Source: Neorhodopirellula lusitana (lineage in GTDB: Bacteria; Planctomycetota; Planctomycetia; Pirellulales; Pirellulaceae). From it: 64,000 bases of DNA. The stretch spans positions 62,001-126,000 of the forward strand of contig NZ_FXUG01000001.1 in the NCBI RefSeq assembly GCF_900182915.1, written 5' to 3'. Shown one piece after another: positions 35,512 to 44,561 of this stretch. The translations under genes and the position numbers were made by a program. The stretch's first letter is position 1; each line of letters begins with the position of its first letter. The notes under the pieces are model-generated. The model was not told the DNA's origin, did not search any database, and was given only the letters and a program-made list of their open reading frames with translations.

Positions 35512-36515
35512 TTCGTCCTTACCTTTGCACCGCATCGGAATTGAACGAACAGGCGAACGAGGTTTTTCAAGAGGCGCTATCGTGCCATCAATCGCTGCGT
35601 TCGTCGGTCCATACGATTGGCGGCGCAACGGTTCTTGATGCGGGCATTGGTTCGCTTGAAAAGCCCGGGGCGGTCGGTTCCTTGCGTGCCGGCGTCATGC
35701 TTGCCGAACTTTGTCTGGGTGGTCTCGCGGAAGTCCAATTGGTGCCCGCGTCCGACGACATGGTCGTTGACCAGGCGGTGATGGTGAGTGTCGACCAGCC
35801 GGTGGAAGCGTGTTTGGGTGGACAGTATGCCGGATGGCCATTGTCGGTCGGCGACTACTTTGCCATGGCGAGCGGACCGATGCGTGTGCTTCGTGGCCGT
35901 GAAGAGATGTTGGAACATCTTCAGTTGACGACAACAAACCAGCAGCCTGAAGTGGCAGTTGGTGTGCTGGAAACGGATCAGTTGCCTAGCGAAGAGGTGA
36001 TCGCCGAGATCGCTAAACAGTGCGAGGTTGCGTCTGATCAGGTGCGATTGGCGATCGCGCCCAGCACTTCGATTGCGGGCAGTGTGCAGGTGGTCGCTCG
36101 CAGCGTGGAAACCGCACTGCATAAACTGCATGCACTTGATTTTGATGTACGGCAAGTGATCTCGGCAACGGGAATCGCACCGCTATCGCCACCCGCCAAA
36201 CCAGGTGACACGATCGACGGGATTGGACGCACTAATGATGCGATGTTGTACGGTGCCAAGGTAACGCTTTGGGTGGATGCACCCGATGACAAAGTGGAAG
36301 CGGTTGCGAACAAGGTTCCAAGCTTCAGCTCGTCTGACTACGGAAAGCCGTTCGCGGAGATCTTTCAACAATACGACTATGACTTTTACAAAGTCGACCC
36401 GATGTTGTTCAGTCCTGCCGTGGTGACCCTGCATTCGCTGCAGAGCGGACGGACTTGGCGGGCTGGCAAGTTGGCCAGTGACGTGTTGCGGAAATCGTTT
36501 GGAATGGAATGCTGA
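35508..36515 (+). CDS. mch: Methenyltetrahydromethanopterin cyclohydrolase
   Basis: The 335-residue protein is a clear Mch: family blocks include VLDAGIGSLEKPGAVGSL and the SSSDYGKPFAEIFQQYDYDFY C-terminal motif. It converts methenyl-H4MPT to formyl-H4MPT in C1 transfer with the methanopterin-type cofactor. In bacteria this is used mainly by methylotrophs and planctomycetes to oxidise or dispose of formaldehyde. Length is typical of archaeal and bacterial forms. It overlaps purF by 4 bases and its stop (TGA) is immediately followed by the GTG start of the ATP-grasp gene. Other H4MPT genes (fae, mtdA/B, fhc) are not in this window. Confidence 0.95.
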   Translation: MIRPYLCTASELNEQANEVFQEALSCHQSLRSSVHTIGGATVLDAGIGSLEKPGAVGSLRAGVMLAELCLGGLAEVQLVPASDDMVVDQAVMVSVDQPVEACLGGQYAGWPLSVGDYFAMASGPMRVLRGREEMLEHLQLTTTNQQPEVAVGVLETDQLPSEEVIAEIAKQCEVASDQVRLAIAPSTSIAGSVQVVARSVETALHKLHALDFDVRQVISATGIAPLSPPAKPGDTIDGIGRTNDAMLYGAKVTLWVDAPDDKVEAVANKVPSFSSSDYGKPFAEIFQQYDYDFYKVDPMLFSPAVVTLHSLQSGRTWRAGKLASDVLRKSFGMEC

Positions 36516-37448
36516 GTGACGCGGCGAAGCATTCTCGTCTTGGGAGGTCGCGATCCTCACTCGCCGCAGCTCGGCTGGCACCTGAGTCAGCTTGAGGAAG
36601 CTGCAAAACGACACGCCGCCGATATCAGCTTCCTTGGCTACGATGCCGTGCGTGGAGATCTGTCTGGCGATGTGTCAACGCAATTGTCCGGAGTGGTCGG
36701 GAGTCTGACTCCCTTTGACGCGATCCTGACACGGACGATGCCAATGGGATCGTTCGAACAGGTGCTGTTCCGCTTATCGGTTTTGCATGACGAGTACGAT
36801 CGACGAAAGCAAGCTGGAACGCAGGCGACGATTTGCAATCCGCCGGCTGCGCTGGAGATCGCGATCGACAAATTTGCGACCCTGGCCCGCGGTCGTCGTT
36901 TGGGGATACCGGTTCCGCCCACCGCCGTGGTTCAGTCGCGCGCTGAGGCGATGGAAGCGTTTGAGGTACTGGGCGGTGACGTCGTTGTTAAGCCGATCTT
37001 TGGAGGCGAAGGACGCGGTGTGATGCGGCTTCAAAACCGGGAGCTGGCCTGGACCGCTTTTTCCGCACTCTCACAAGTTGGGAGTGTGCTGTACATTCAG
37101 CAGTTCATTCCGCCGGGCGGACGGGACATCCGCATCCTGGTTCTTGGCGACCAAGTGTTTGCGATTCGCCGGACCAGTGGCAATGACTTCCGAACGAATG
37201 TGAAAGCCGGTGGCAAGTCGGAGCGAATCGAGCTGGACGATCATTGGCGGACGATTGCTTTGCGGTTTTGTGATTCGCTTCAACTGCGATACGCGGCTGT
37301 TGATTTAATCGAGTCGGAAAACGGCAATGGGTTCTACCTAATCGAAGTCAACGCGATTCCGGGTTGGAAGTCAGCCCAATCCGTCATGCCAATCTCGATC
37401 GCGGATCAAATTGTTTCTTTCCTTCTATCAACAACGCATTCAGTATGA
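36516..37448 (+). CDS. RimK/MptN-like ATP-grasp ligase
   Basis: The 310-residue protein is an ATP-grasp enzyme of the RimK type: ICNPPAALEIAIDKFATL, DVVVKPIFGGEGRGVMRL (the ATP-binding lysine and glycine loop), IQQFIPPGGRDIRILVLG and the metal-binding ESENGNGFYLIEVNAIPGWK. RimK-like genes are recurrent neighbours of mch in bacteria with the H4MPT pathway, and MptN in archaea adds glutamate to tetrahydromethanopterin. I infer a role in cofactor modification, but the residue added cannot be read. It starts at GTG directly after the mch stop and overlaps the next gene by 4 bases. Confidence 0.85.
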   Translation: MTRRSILVLGGRDPHSPQLGWHLSQLEEAAKRHAADISFLGYDAVRGDLSGDVSTQLSGVVGSLTPFDAILTRTMPMGSFEQVLFRLSVLHDEYDRRKQAGTQATICNPPAALEIAIDKFATLARGRRLGIPVPPTAVVQSRAEAMEAFEVLGGDVVVKPIFGGEGRGVMRLQNRELAWTAFSALSQVGSVLYIQQFIPPGGRDIRILVLGDQVFAIRRTSGNDFRTNVKAGGKSERIELDDHWRTIALRFCDSLQLRYAAVDLIESENGNGFYLIEVNAIPGWKSAQSVMPISIADQIVSFLLSTTHSV

Positions 37449-39166
37449 CGGCAACGGACCCCAATCATTCGTGTTCTGATTCGGTGCTTGCGTCGCCTTC
37501 GTCGGGGAATGTCGCTGATCGCCTCACTTCGATGGCGAAGATGTTGCCGGGGGCGATTGCGATCGCCGAGGTTGCTGGCCCACCCAAACTTGATGGGACC
37601 GACCGCGATTACTCGTTGACCACGTTCAAGGCTCTCGACGAAGGTAGCACCAAGATCGCTCGAGGTTTAACTGCGTGGGGCGTGCGGCCTGGGATGCGGT
37701 TGGTCAGTCTGGTTCCCTTTGGCGGTCAGTTCATTGAACTGGTCTTTGCGTTGATGAAATCAGGGGTGACCGTGGTGTTGATTGATCCAGGAATGGATCG
37801 CAAACACCTAGTGAACTGCATCTCGGAAATTCGCCCGGACGGGTTTGTTGGTATCCCCAAAGCTCAAGCCATCCGCACACTGCTTCGGCATCGATTTCCA
37901 CAAGCGAAGTGGAATGTGACGGTGGGGAAGCGTTGGTTCTGGGGTGGCAAGACGCTCTCACAGATCGTTGAACTGGGGGAGCAATCCGCTTGCGAACTGC
38001 CTAAGGTGGAGACCGACCACGAAGCCGCTGTGATCTTCACCACGGGCAGCACTGGGCCACCCAAAGGGGTCTCTTACACGCACGGCACCTTCCACGCCCA
38101 GATCGATCGGATTCAAGCCCGCTATGACATCCGCAAGGGTTCACGCGATCTCGCTTGTTTCCCTTTGTTTGGTTTGTTTGACGCGGTGATGGGCGTCACG
38201 ACGATCATCCCGGACATGGACCCAACCCGACCGGCGGCAGTGGATCCTCGGAAGTTGATTCAAGCGGCCCGCCAATGGGAGGTGGACCAAGCGTTCGGCT
38301 CTCCCGCTCTTTGGCGGACGGTGACCAAGTGGTGTGAGGAGAATGCTGTGGGCTGTCCCTTCCCAACGCTCCGGCGAGTGCTTTCAGCCGGGGCTCCTGT
38401 GCCTGCCGCCACACTGGCTTCGTTGCGACGATTTGTTCATGAAGAAGCGGTGATTGAAACGCCATACGGTGCGACCGAAGCGCTGCCGATCGCGTCGATC
38501 GAATCGCGACAAGTGATCTCCGAAACCGGGCCTGCGTCGACCAAAGGCAAGGGCGTTTGCGTGGGCACTCGTTTTGATGGCGTGGATTGGAAAGTGATCG
38601 CGATCACCGACGGTCCCATTCGTCAAATCGCCGATGTCGAGGAGCTTCCCCAAGGCAAAATTGGTGAGCTGATGGTGAGCGGACCGATGGTCACGCGTCG
38701 CTATGTCACTCGTTTGGATCAAAATGATATTCACAAAGTTGCCGACGGAGAGCGGGTTTGGCACCGAATGGGCGACGTTGGTTATTTCGATGCTCAAGAC
38801 CGCTTTTGGTTTTGCGGTCGCAAAACGCATCGAGTGACCGGAGCCGACCGTACCTACTTCACCATCCCATGCGAAGCCGTTTTTAACGTGCACCCGCGTG
38901 TTGAAAAATGTGCGCTCGTCGGTCGTGGCGACCCAGGTAACCAGGTACCGGTGATGGTGATCGAGCCCAGCGACATGAATCTGGTTCAAGACGAACGTCA
39001 GCGTGAAGTTTTGATCGATGAATTGCGAGACCTGGCGTCACGGAATCCACTGACCCGACGAATTCAAGAGTTCCAAATTCAAGCGCAACCCTTGCCCGTC
39101 GACATTCGCCACAACAGCAAAATCTTCCGCGAGAAACTATCGGCCGAAGTGCAAGACTCACGCTGA
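37445..39166 (+). CDS. OleC-like acyl-AMP ligase
   Basis: I set the start at ATG 37445 (573 residues) because it overlaps the upstream stop as ATGA; longer frames begin inside the ATP-grasp gene. The protein is an ANL-superfamily adenylating enzyme: VVLIDPGMDRKHLVNCISEI matches the beta-lactone synthetase OleC and relatives, the P-loop is FTTGSTGPPKGVSYTHG (about 196-212) and the later motifs TPYGATEALP, DVGYFDAQDRFWFCGRKTHR are present. OleC closes beta-hydroxy acids into beta-lactones in long-chain olefin synthesis; no oleA, B or D is adjacent here, so a CoA ligase is a live alternative. Placement in the mch operon is unexplained. Confidence 0.8.
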   Translation: MTATDPNHSCSDSVLASPSSGNVADRLTSMAKMLPGAIAIAEVAGPPKLDGTDRDYSLTTFKALDEGSTKIARGLTAWGVRPGMRLVSLVPFGGQFIELVFALMKSGVTVVLIDPGMDRKHLVNCISEIRPDGFVGIPKAQAIRTLLRHRFPQAKWNVTVGKRWFWGGKTLSQIVELGEQSACELPKVETDHEAAVIFTTGSTGPPKGVSYTHGTFHAQIDRIQARYDIRKGSRDLACFPLFGLFDAVMGVTTIIPDMDPTRPAAVDPRKLIQAARQWEVDQAFGSPALWRTVTKWCEENAVGCPFPTLRRVLSAGAPVPAATLASLRRFVHEEAVIETPYGATEALPIASIESRQVISETGPASTKGKGVCVGTRFDGVDWKVIAITDGPIRQIADVEELPQGKIGELMVSGPMVTRRYVTRLDQNDIHKVADGERVWHRMGDVGYFDAQDRFWFCGRKTHRVTGADRTYFTIPCEAVFNVHPRVEKCALVGRGDPGNQVPVMVIEPSDMNLVQDERQREVLIDELRDLASRNPLTRRIQEFQIQAQPLPVDIRHNSKIFREKLSAEVQDSR

Positions 39167-39375
39167 TCGACATTCGGTCAAGGTTGCGATCGGAACATAG
39201 GAACGTGTCGAATCCTGACGATTGCCGAGCATTCGGTTCAGAAGGATGTGGACTATTCAAATAGGAAGAGCAAGCCTGCAAGGATGATTCGTACTGAAGC
39301 ATTTCAGTCGTCAACATAATTGCAGTGTCGCTTGGTACTGGTACTCAGGGAGAGGAATCTGCCGAGCAAATGCAT

Positions 39376-42351
39376 TCATTTCACTTCCAACAGGTAGCGA
39401 ATCAGGTCAGCCATCGCTTGGCGATTCAGTTGTGCCTCGAAACCTTCAGGCATAATCGACATGCCGGTGCTTTGCAGAAGTTCCACGTCCACTCGCAATA
39501 ATTCGTCTTTGGCAGATTCAGCCCGTTGAAGCGTGATCGACGTGGCGGACTCATCCGTGATCATTCCCGTCAGTGTTCGGCCATTGATATCCAATGCCAC
39601 ATAATTCAGATACTGAGGGTTCACTTCGCGGTTAGGATCCAACACGTTGGCGAGGATGAAATCGGCTCCTCTCGCCTTGACCGTCGCCAAATTTGGACCA
39701 ATCTCATGGCCGTGATTTTCGAGTCGATGACAATTCGCACAATGCGTCGTAAAGAGCTGCCGACCGCGATCCATGTCACCATCAATTTGAAGTGAATTCT
39801 GATAGGACTGGACGACTTTTTCCCGGTCTTTTGAACCGCTGGAATTGAGCAGATGGGTCGATAGTTGGTGAATCGATGAGTCCTTGGATTTGGCAGCGAC
39901 CTGTAGACGGGACCGTGAGAGCTCGCTCATCGGAATGTCGCCGGAGTCGATTGCGGTGAGCAAGGCGAGCAGCCGGTCCGGCTTTGCAAACAGAATCTCG
40001 GCGGCCGTCTCTCGGAGACTCGGACTGAAACCACTCCATTCTTCCAGCAAGGTGGTGGTGATCTGGGGTGAATCAAAACGCCCCCACGTCGTCATGGCCG
40101 CGCGTTGAACCTCCATCGGATGCCGACTGTTAGTCAATGCAGGCAGAATCTTGGAAACCTGACTGGGGGCCGCGTAGCGCAAGTTCGATATCGCGTTCAC
40201 TCGAATGGCATTGGACGCTGATTCATCGAGTGCCAACTGTTCGAGCGACGCAAGCATTTCGTCCATGACTTGATCGATCGCGGTCAGCTCACCTGCTGAC
40301 GCGAGCTGATGCAGAACGCTCCCAGAACGAGATCGTGTTTGCAACAATTGCCCCAGGATTGGAAGAGCAAACCTTCCCTCTTGAGGCGAAAGCTTCAAAA
40401 CGGCGTCCAGTGCAAGTCGGGTGTCAGACTCGTGGTTCTGTTGGCTGATCTGGGACGCGAGCCGGCCAATCATCTGAGAGAGTCGAGAATCAGAGGTCGC
40501 CGAGAGCAATGCCGAGAATAGCTCGCCAGCCCCCGTTCCCACTGAACTTTGAACTGCAGTTTGCATCCAACGATCGGTCGGGTTTTGGCGGATGATGGAG
40601 GCCAAAACAGGCGTCCGATCGAATTCCTGAATCGATCCCGCTGTGAACGCCAGTTGGTACCGGACCTCCACCGATGGGTCGCTAGCAAGTGTTGCGAGTT
40701 CTGTCCGCAACGCGTTGTTTGCCGGGACCTTTTCAGCCAGTCGAATCGCGAATCGGCGAACCATGGGATGCGAATCAGAAAGCCGTGAGAGGACGATCTC
40801 TGTATTCAATTTCCCGATTCCATCCAGTACTGCCAAAGCATGCAAGCGTCCGAGTGCTGATGTCGGTTGGCGGGTCATTTCACGAAGGGATCGGTGTGCG
40901 GTCGATTGTCGTTCTACCAACAGACGGCTGGCGGTTTCGCGATGCCAAGCGTTGGGATGAGCCAGTGTGTTGACCAACTCCTCATCCGTTGCCGACCGAA
41001 GATTCGGCGTGGGACGGTATTTGAAGTCGTCCGGAATCAGTCGGTACAAACGGCCACGGTCGCGGCCGGAGGTCAGGTCCAGATGCTGCTTGATCTCGGC
41101 TGGCAAACTCTTGGGGTGTTCAATGACTTCCCGACACACATCAATGATATGCAGCGATCCATCGGGTGCGTTGGCAAATTGGGCGGGACGAAACCAAATG
41201 TCTGAGGACGTGACCAACTCACTGTTCGTGTCGACTCGTTTTCCGATCCACTTCAAACCATTGGCATGAAGTCGTTTGCGGTGGACCAAGTTGCTGCCAA
41301 CGTCACCAATGATCGCCATGCCTTGGAAGGATTCCGGCCACGCATCCCCGCGTACAATCGTGACGCCGGTGGCACCCGTAAAATACCCCGCTGCGCGACC
41401 ACCACCTTCGATCGGGCCACGGGATTTGCCGCTCACCCGCAACCGCGTGCGGACAATACGCCACGGCTCGATGGGGCTGGTTCGAAACACTTCAGCTTGC
41501 GGTCCATCCTCGGCAATGGAGACTCGAGCGGGCGCCGGTTGGAGCCATTGGTTTCGGCTGATGTAGTGGTCTTCGTACATCACTTGCTGAAGATGGTTGC
41601 TGTTGGATGAAACGAATTTGCGTCCCCAATTGTCAAAGCACATTCCATGTTGGGCCGCACCACTGGTTAGTTCAAATTCACCAGTCCGAGGGTCCAGGGC
41701 GATGTCACGGCCACGCACATTGACCCCGGCGGACTCAGGTTGGTCAGGACGCCGGATCATTCCGCCGGTACTGCTGCAAGCAATATGAATGCGATTGTCG
41801 AGGCCCCATCGAAAGGAGTTAAAAAGACCTTGGACATTGGACGTGCCAAAGCCGGTCAAAACGACTTCGCGTTGATCCGCTGTTCCGTCGCCATCCGTGT
41901 CTCGAAAGTAGTACAGATTAGGAGCATCCCCGACGAACAGACCGCCTTCCCAAGGAAATAAACCAGTCGGCCACAACAACCCGTCCACGAAAATGGTGCT
42001 GGTGTCCTCGATTCCGTCTCGGTCAGTATCGACAAGCCGTGAGATGCGTGAGATGCCCGCATCCTGGTCTTCGCTATAGCCACGCATTTCACAAACAAAC
42101 AGCGATCCGTCCGCGGCCCATTCCATTGCCACGGGACTGTTTACCAGCGGTTCACTGGCAACCAATTGAATCTGAAAACCCTTGGCAATATGAAAATCCT
42201 TCAGGGTTTCCGAAGGTGGAGTCGGGGGAACGCGAGGGAGTTCGGCGGCGTAGTCTTCCTGGGCCAAGCCTGTGCGAAACGCCAACGCGAATACCACCGA
42301 AAGACTGGCGACAACGATTTGTAAGTGTGTGATTCGAGTGTATGAGTTCAT
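39376..42351 (-). CDS. PVC-type heme-binding protein with HEAT repeats and cytochrome c domain
   Basis: This 991-residue exported protein has a signal peptide (about 1-30, ending GLA), then a beta-propeller of the membrane-bound dehydrogenase type (about 45-420; [20 protein letters not shown] and [15 protein letters not shown]). Alpha-helical HEAT repeats follow (about 445-830). The C-terminal heme-binding domain has a single CxxCH ([20 protein letters not shown]) and the planctomycete [14 protein letters not shown] block. Such proteins are very numerous in planctomycetes; their substrates are mostly unknown and oxidation of sugars is suspected. The ATG overlaps the ceramidase stop by 4 bases, so it is co-expressed as the downstream gene of that operon. 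Confidence 0.92.
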   Translation of the reverse strand: MNSYTRITHLQIVVASLSVVFALAFRTGLAQEDYAAELPRVPPTPPSETLKDFHIAKGFQIQLVASEPLVNSPVAMEWAADGSLFVCEMRGYSEDQDAGISRISRLVDTDRDGIEDTSTIFVDGLLWPTGLFPWEGGLFVGDAPNLYYFRDTDGDGTADQREVVLTGFGTSNVQGLFNSFRWGLDNRIHIACSSTGGMIRRPDQPESAGVNVRGRDIALDPRTGEFELTSGAAQHGMCFDNWGRKFVSSNSNHLQQVMYEDHYISRNQWLQPAPARVSIAEDGPQAEVFRTSPIEPWRIVRTRLRVSGKSRGPIEGGGRAAGYFTGATGVTIVRGDAWPESFQGMAIIGDVGSNLVHRKRLHANGLKWIGKRVDTNSELVTSSDIWFRPAQFANAPDGSLHIIDVCREVIEHPKSLPAEIKQHLDLTSGRDRGRLYRLIPDDFKYRPTPNLRSATDEELVNTLAHPNAWHRETASRLLVERQSTAHRSLREMTRQPTSALGRLHALAVLDGIGKLNTEIVLSRLSDSHPMVRRFAIRLAEKVPANNALRTELATLASDPSVEVRYQLAFTAGSIQEFDRTPVLASIIRQNPTDRWMQTAVQSSVGTGAGELFSALLSATSDSRLSQMIGRLASQISQQNHESDTRLALDAVLKLSPQEGRFALPILGQLLQTRSRSGSVLHQLASAGELTAIDQVMDEMLASLEQLALDESASNAIRVNAISNLRYAAPSQVSKILPALTNSRHPMEVQRAAMTTWGRFDSPQITTTLLEEWSGFSPSLRETAAEILFAKPDRLLALLTAIDSGDIPMSELSRSRLQVAAKSKDSSIHQLSTHLLNSSGSKDREKVVQSYQNSLQIDGDMDRGRQLFTTHCANCHRLENHGHEIGPNLATVKARGADFILANVLDPNREVNPQYLNYVALDINGRTLTGMITDESATSITLQRAESAKDELLRVDVELLQSTGMSIMPEGFEAQLNRQAMADLIRYLLEVK

Positions 42352-43826
42352 CGCGATTGTACCTCTGAAGTTGTTTGCTGGTCCGTTCCCTGTTGCTGCT
42401 CGTCCGAGTCCACACCCAGTAGAGTCCGCATGCCTTTCATCAAAACGGCTTCGACTTCGGGAGCCACCTTGGACGCCCGTTGGCTTGTTTCGTATCCGCC
42501 TTGTCCGTAGGCCTCCTCCGTTCCGATGTAGCCAGGACCGTAATCGCCGTAGGCCGCCAAAGCGACTTTAAGATCTGGTCGCATCGCTTTGGCTGCCAGT
42601 TGGTATTCCACGAATAACTCGCCAGGCATGTGAAGCAGTCGCGTGTCTCCGATGGCAAGGCAACTCAATTCAATTTGGTGATTGTCACGGCAACGCAGTA
42701 ACCAAGCTAGATCGTCTGGGCTACCCCAATAGTCTGTCGTATTCCAATCCTCCAACTTTTCTCGGAGTGCGTCGACGTCCAGGTGCGACGCGGGGGGCAG
42801 AGCAACCGGCGTGAATGACCACTGCACATCATTAGCTGAGATTGCGAATTTTTGAGTGGCGTTGGCCGCTGATTCCATGGCATCCGCGACACGTTGAGCG
42901 AGTACCAATCGGTTGCCAGGGGAGCCGTCGTTGTACTTTCCAGCGCCGATGTTGCCGCCGGCGCCATTGAAGTGGACGTGCAACACGTTTGGGCGATCTT
43001 GGCCACGAATGAATCGGGCCAAACCAGGAAAGTCAGGGCTGGGAACGCCCGTTCGGTAGTAGCTTTGCGGATGACAGGCATAGTGCGTGATCACCGCGAC
43101 CGCTCGCTCGCCATCATAGAATGTCAGGGACGTCAATTCGGGGTCAATCGTGCCGTCGGGTTCGGCTCGCAATTTAGGATTGCGGCAGGCAGTGTAGCGT
43201 GTGGCAATGACTTTCCCCGATTCGTCGTGCAGGCGGCGGTTGGAGGCCACCTCTTTCACCAAGGCCGATCCCCATCCAGCGTGCGTGATCTTTGACGCGT
43301 TGGGAATTCCTTTGGCAACGGCGTCGCTCAAACGATCCAGCACTTCGCGAGCGAACGAACTGTCATACGGACCTAAGTCAGACTTGCCAGCGGAGTTTAC
43401 CAATTGTTCCGCCGAAAAATCACATCTTGGTGCGTCGTGTTGATGCAACGTGTGCACGGCAACTCTTTCCGGCGACGTGCCCGCAGCTTTTGCCAGACGG
43501 CTCCGGAAATGGTCATGTCCACCATTGCCAATCCCAATCCAGTCGACTGCACACAGTACGATGGGATCGTCCGCACCGAGGAGAACGATTCCGCGAGCTC
43601 GGAGCGTCATCTCCTCGACTCGTTTAACTCGGTCGTACGCCATCATCGAACCCACTGGCGGCGTCGCATCCACGTCGAAGGTCGCCAGTCGAAGTTGTGG
43701 ACGTTGCGGGGCAGGTTCAGGTGAATTGCCCTGCCCTAGAACGTTTGATTGGAACAACAGTGAGTTGACCATCCAAACCGCGAGGGCAAGAGATGCGAAA
43801 GATTTCGCTACAGAACGAGACGTCAT
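42348..43826 (-). CDS. Exported neutral/alkaline ceramidase-like protein
   Basis: The 492-residue protein has a signal peptide (about 1-31, [16 protein letters not shown]) and a neutral/alkaline non-lysosomal ceramidase N-terminal-type domain: [38 protein letters not shown] (metal-site histidines), [12 protein letters not shown] and [16 protein letters not shown]. True ceramidases are about 700 residues and hydrolyse N-acylsphingosines; planctomycete relatives are shorter and often of unknown substrate. It is the first gene of a two-gene operon with the heme protein (ATGA overlap), which is an often repeated planctomycete pairing of an exported hydrolase-like protein with an exported heme-binding protein. 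Confidence 0.85.
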   Translation of the reverse strand: MTSRSVAKSFASLALAVWMVNSLLFQSNVLGQGNSPEPAPQRPQLRLATFDVDATPPVGSMMAYDRVKRVEEMTLRARGIVLLGADDPIVLCAVDWIGIGNGGHDHFRSRLAKAAGTSPERVAVHTLHQHDAPRCDFSAEQLVNSAGKSDLGPYDSSFAREVLDRLSDAVAKGIPNASKITHAGWGSALVKEVASNRRLHDESGKVIATRYTACRNPKLRAEPDGTIDPELTSLTFYDGERAVAVITHYACHPQSYYRTGVPSPDFPGLARFIRGQDRPNVLHVHFNGAGGNIGAGKYNDGSPGNRLVLAQRVADAMESAANATQKFAISANDVQWSFTPVALPPASHLDVDALREKLEDWNTTDYWGSPDDLAWLLRCRDNHQIELSCLAIGDTRLLHMPGELFVEYQLAAKAMRPDLKVALAAYGDYGPGYIGTEEAYGQGGYETSQRASKVAPEVEAVLMKGMRTLLGVDSDEQQQGTDQQTTSEVQSR

Positions 43827-44561
43827 GCTGGTTCTCCGAGAAGATTGCCAGTCACGCGAATGCGGTACGTTGACGTCCAGAGCTTAGCAACCATTTCACA
43901 TGATCAGAATCAAAGATCATGGAGTGCGATGGCGTTGCCATTCCGGTCCAGAACGGTCATCCATTCGAGAGAGAGAAGGCGATCAGGGGTGGGACATTAG
44001 GAGGGAGGGCCGCCGCGTGCTGAAACCCAGAGGTAACTCACGCGAACAGATTGGTAACATCGTATCAGATTGCAACGCAACAAGGTGTTGATGCTCAACA
44101 ATGATTCGAGGTATGACGAGGGTGCGCGCCAGGTACATTCCTGCGACCCCAGATTTCCCCCTTACTGGCATGGCAAAGGACGATCCAGTTCCATTCCTTC
44201 GGCAGCAGGTCGGGCTTCGATTCATTGGTGGCGAAGTCCCACGTGACCTTCTGACCAGTGTACGCCGCTATCCTGTCTTTTCCGGCGGAGACCGGACTGT
44301 TCGTGGTTTTTCAGCAGTTGAACGATCGATTCGTCCAGGGCGATCGCGGACGTCTTTATCCGAGGAACCGGAACTCCATCGTGTCGGTGTGGGGCGGCAG
44401 TAGGAAGATAGGACGCCTGCGCTGTTTTAAAAGCTCCCAGCGTCAAACTCTGGACCAAGCAATGCCTCGTCTCGGCCGGGTATACACAGCAAGCTCAACC
44501 AGGCTCATCGTTCCGCTACCCGAAAACTAGGCTGACAGAGACGACGAATAGGTTTTGGAGT
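43827..44561. other. 735-bp gene-poor stretch
   Basis: No intact gene is seen on either strand. The part at 44095-44310 holds a frameshifted minus-strand relic of a Gfo/Idh/MocA oxidoreductase (listed separately). The rest shows no recognisable coding or repeat signal. Confidence 0.6.
44095..44310 (-). pseudogene. Frameshifted Gfo/Idh/MocA oxidoreductase C-terminal relic
   Basis: In one minus frame the sequence reads SPVSAGKDRIAAYTGQ and then KVTWDFATNESKPDLLPKEW, which closely fits the RMAAYTGxxVTWxxALNS block near the C-terminus of planctomycete Gfo/Idh/MocA oxidoreductases. The expected next part is split over the other two frames: DRPLP in one, then MPVRGKSGVAG in another, so at least two small indels are present. 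Stops at 44095-44097 and 44311-44313 close the frame and no N-terminal domain is found upstream. I infer a decayed gene, probably related to the Tat oxidoreductase type at 15910-17397 although not a local copy of it. Confidence 0.55.

Noticed and set aside
34576..35628. 350-codon minus-strand frame opposite purF and mch
   Set aside because: The plus strand is clear PurF with the PRPP loop. The antisense frame has no family signature and spans two gene ends.
43900..44530. Several 60-100 codon plus frames in the 735-base gap
   Set aside because: No RBS, no recognisable domain and opposite in strand to the oxidoreductase relic.
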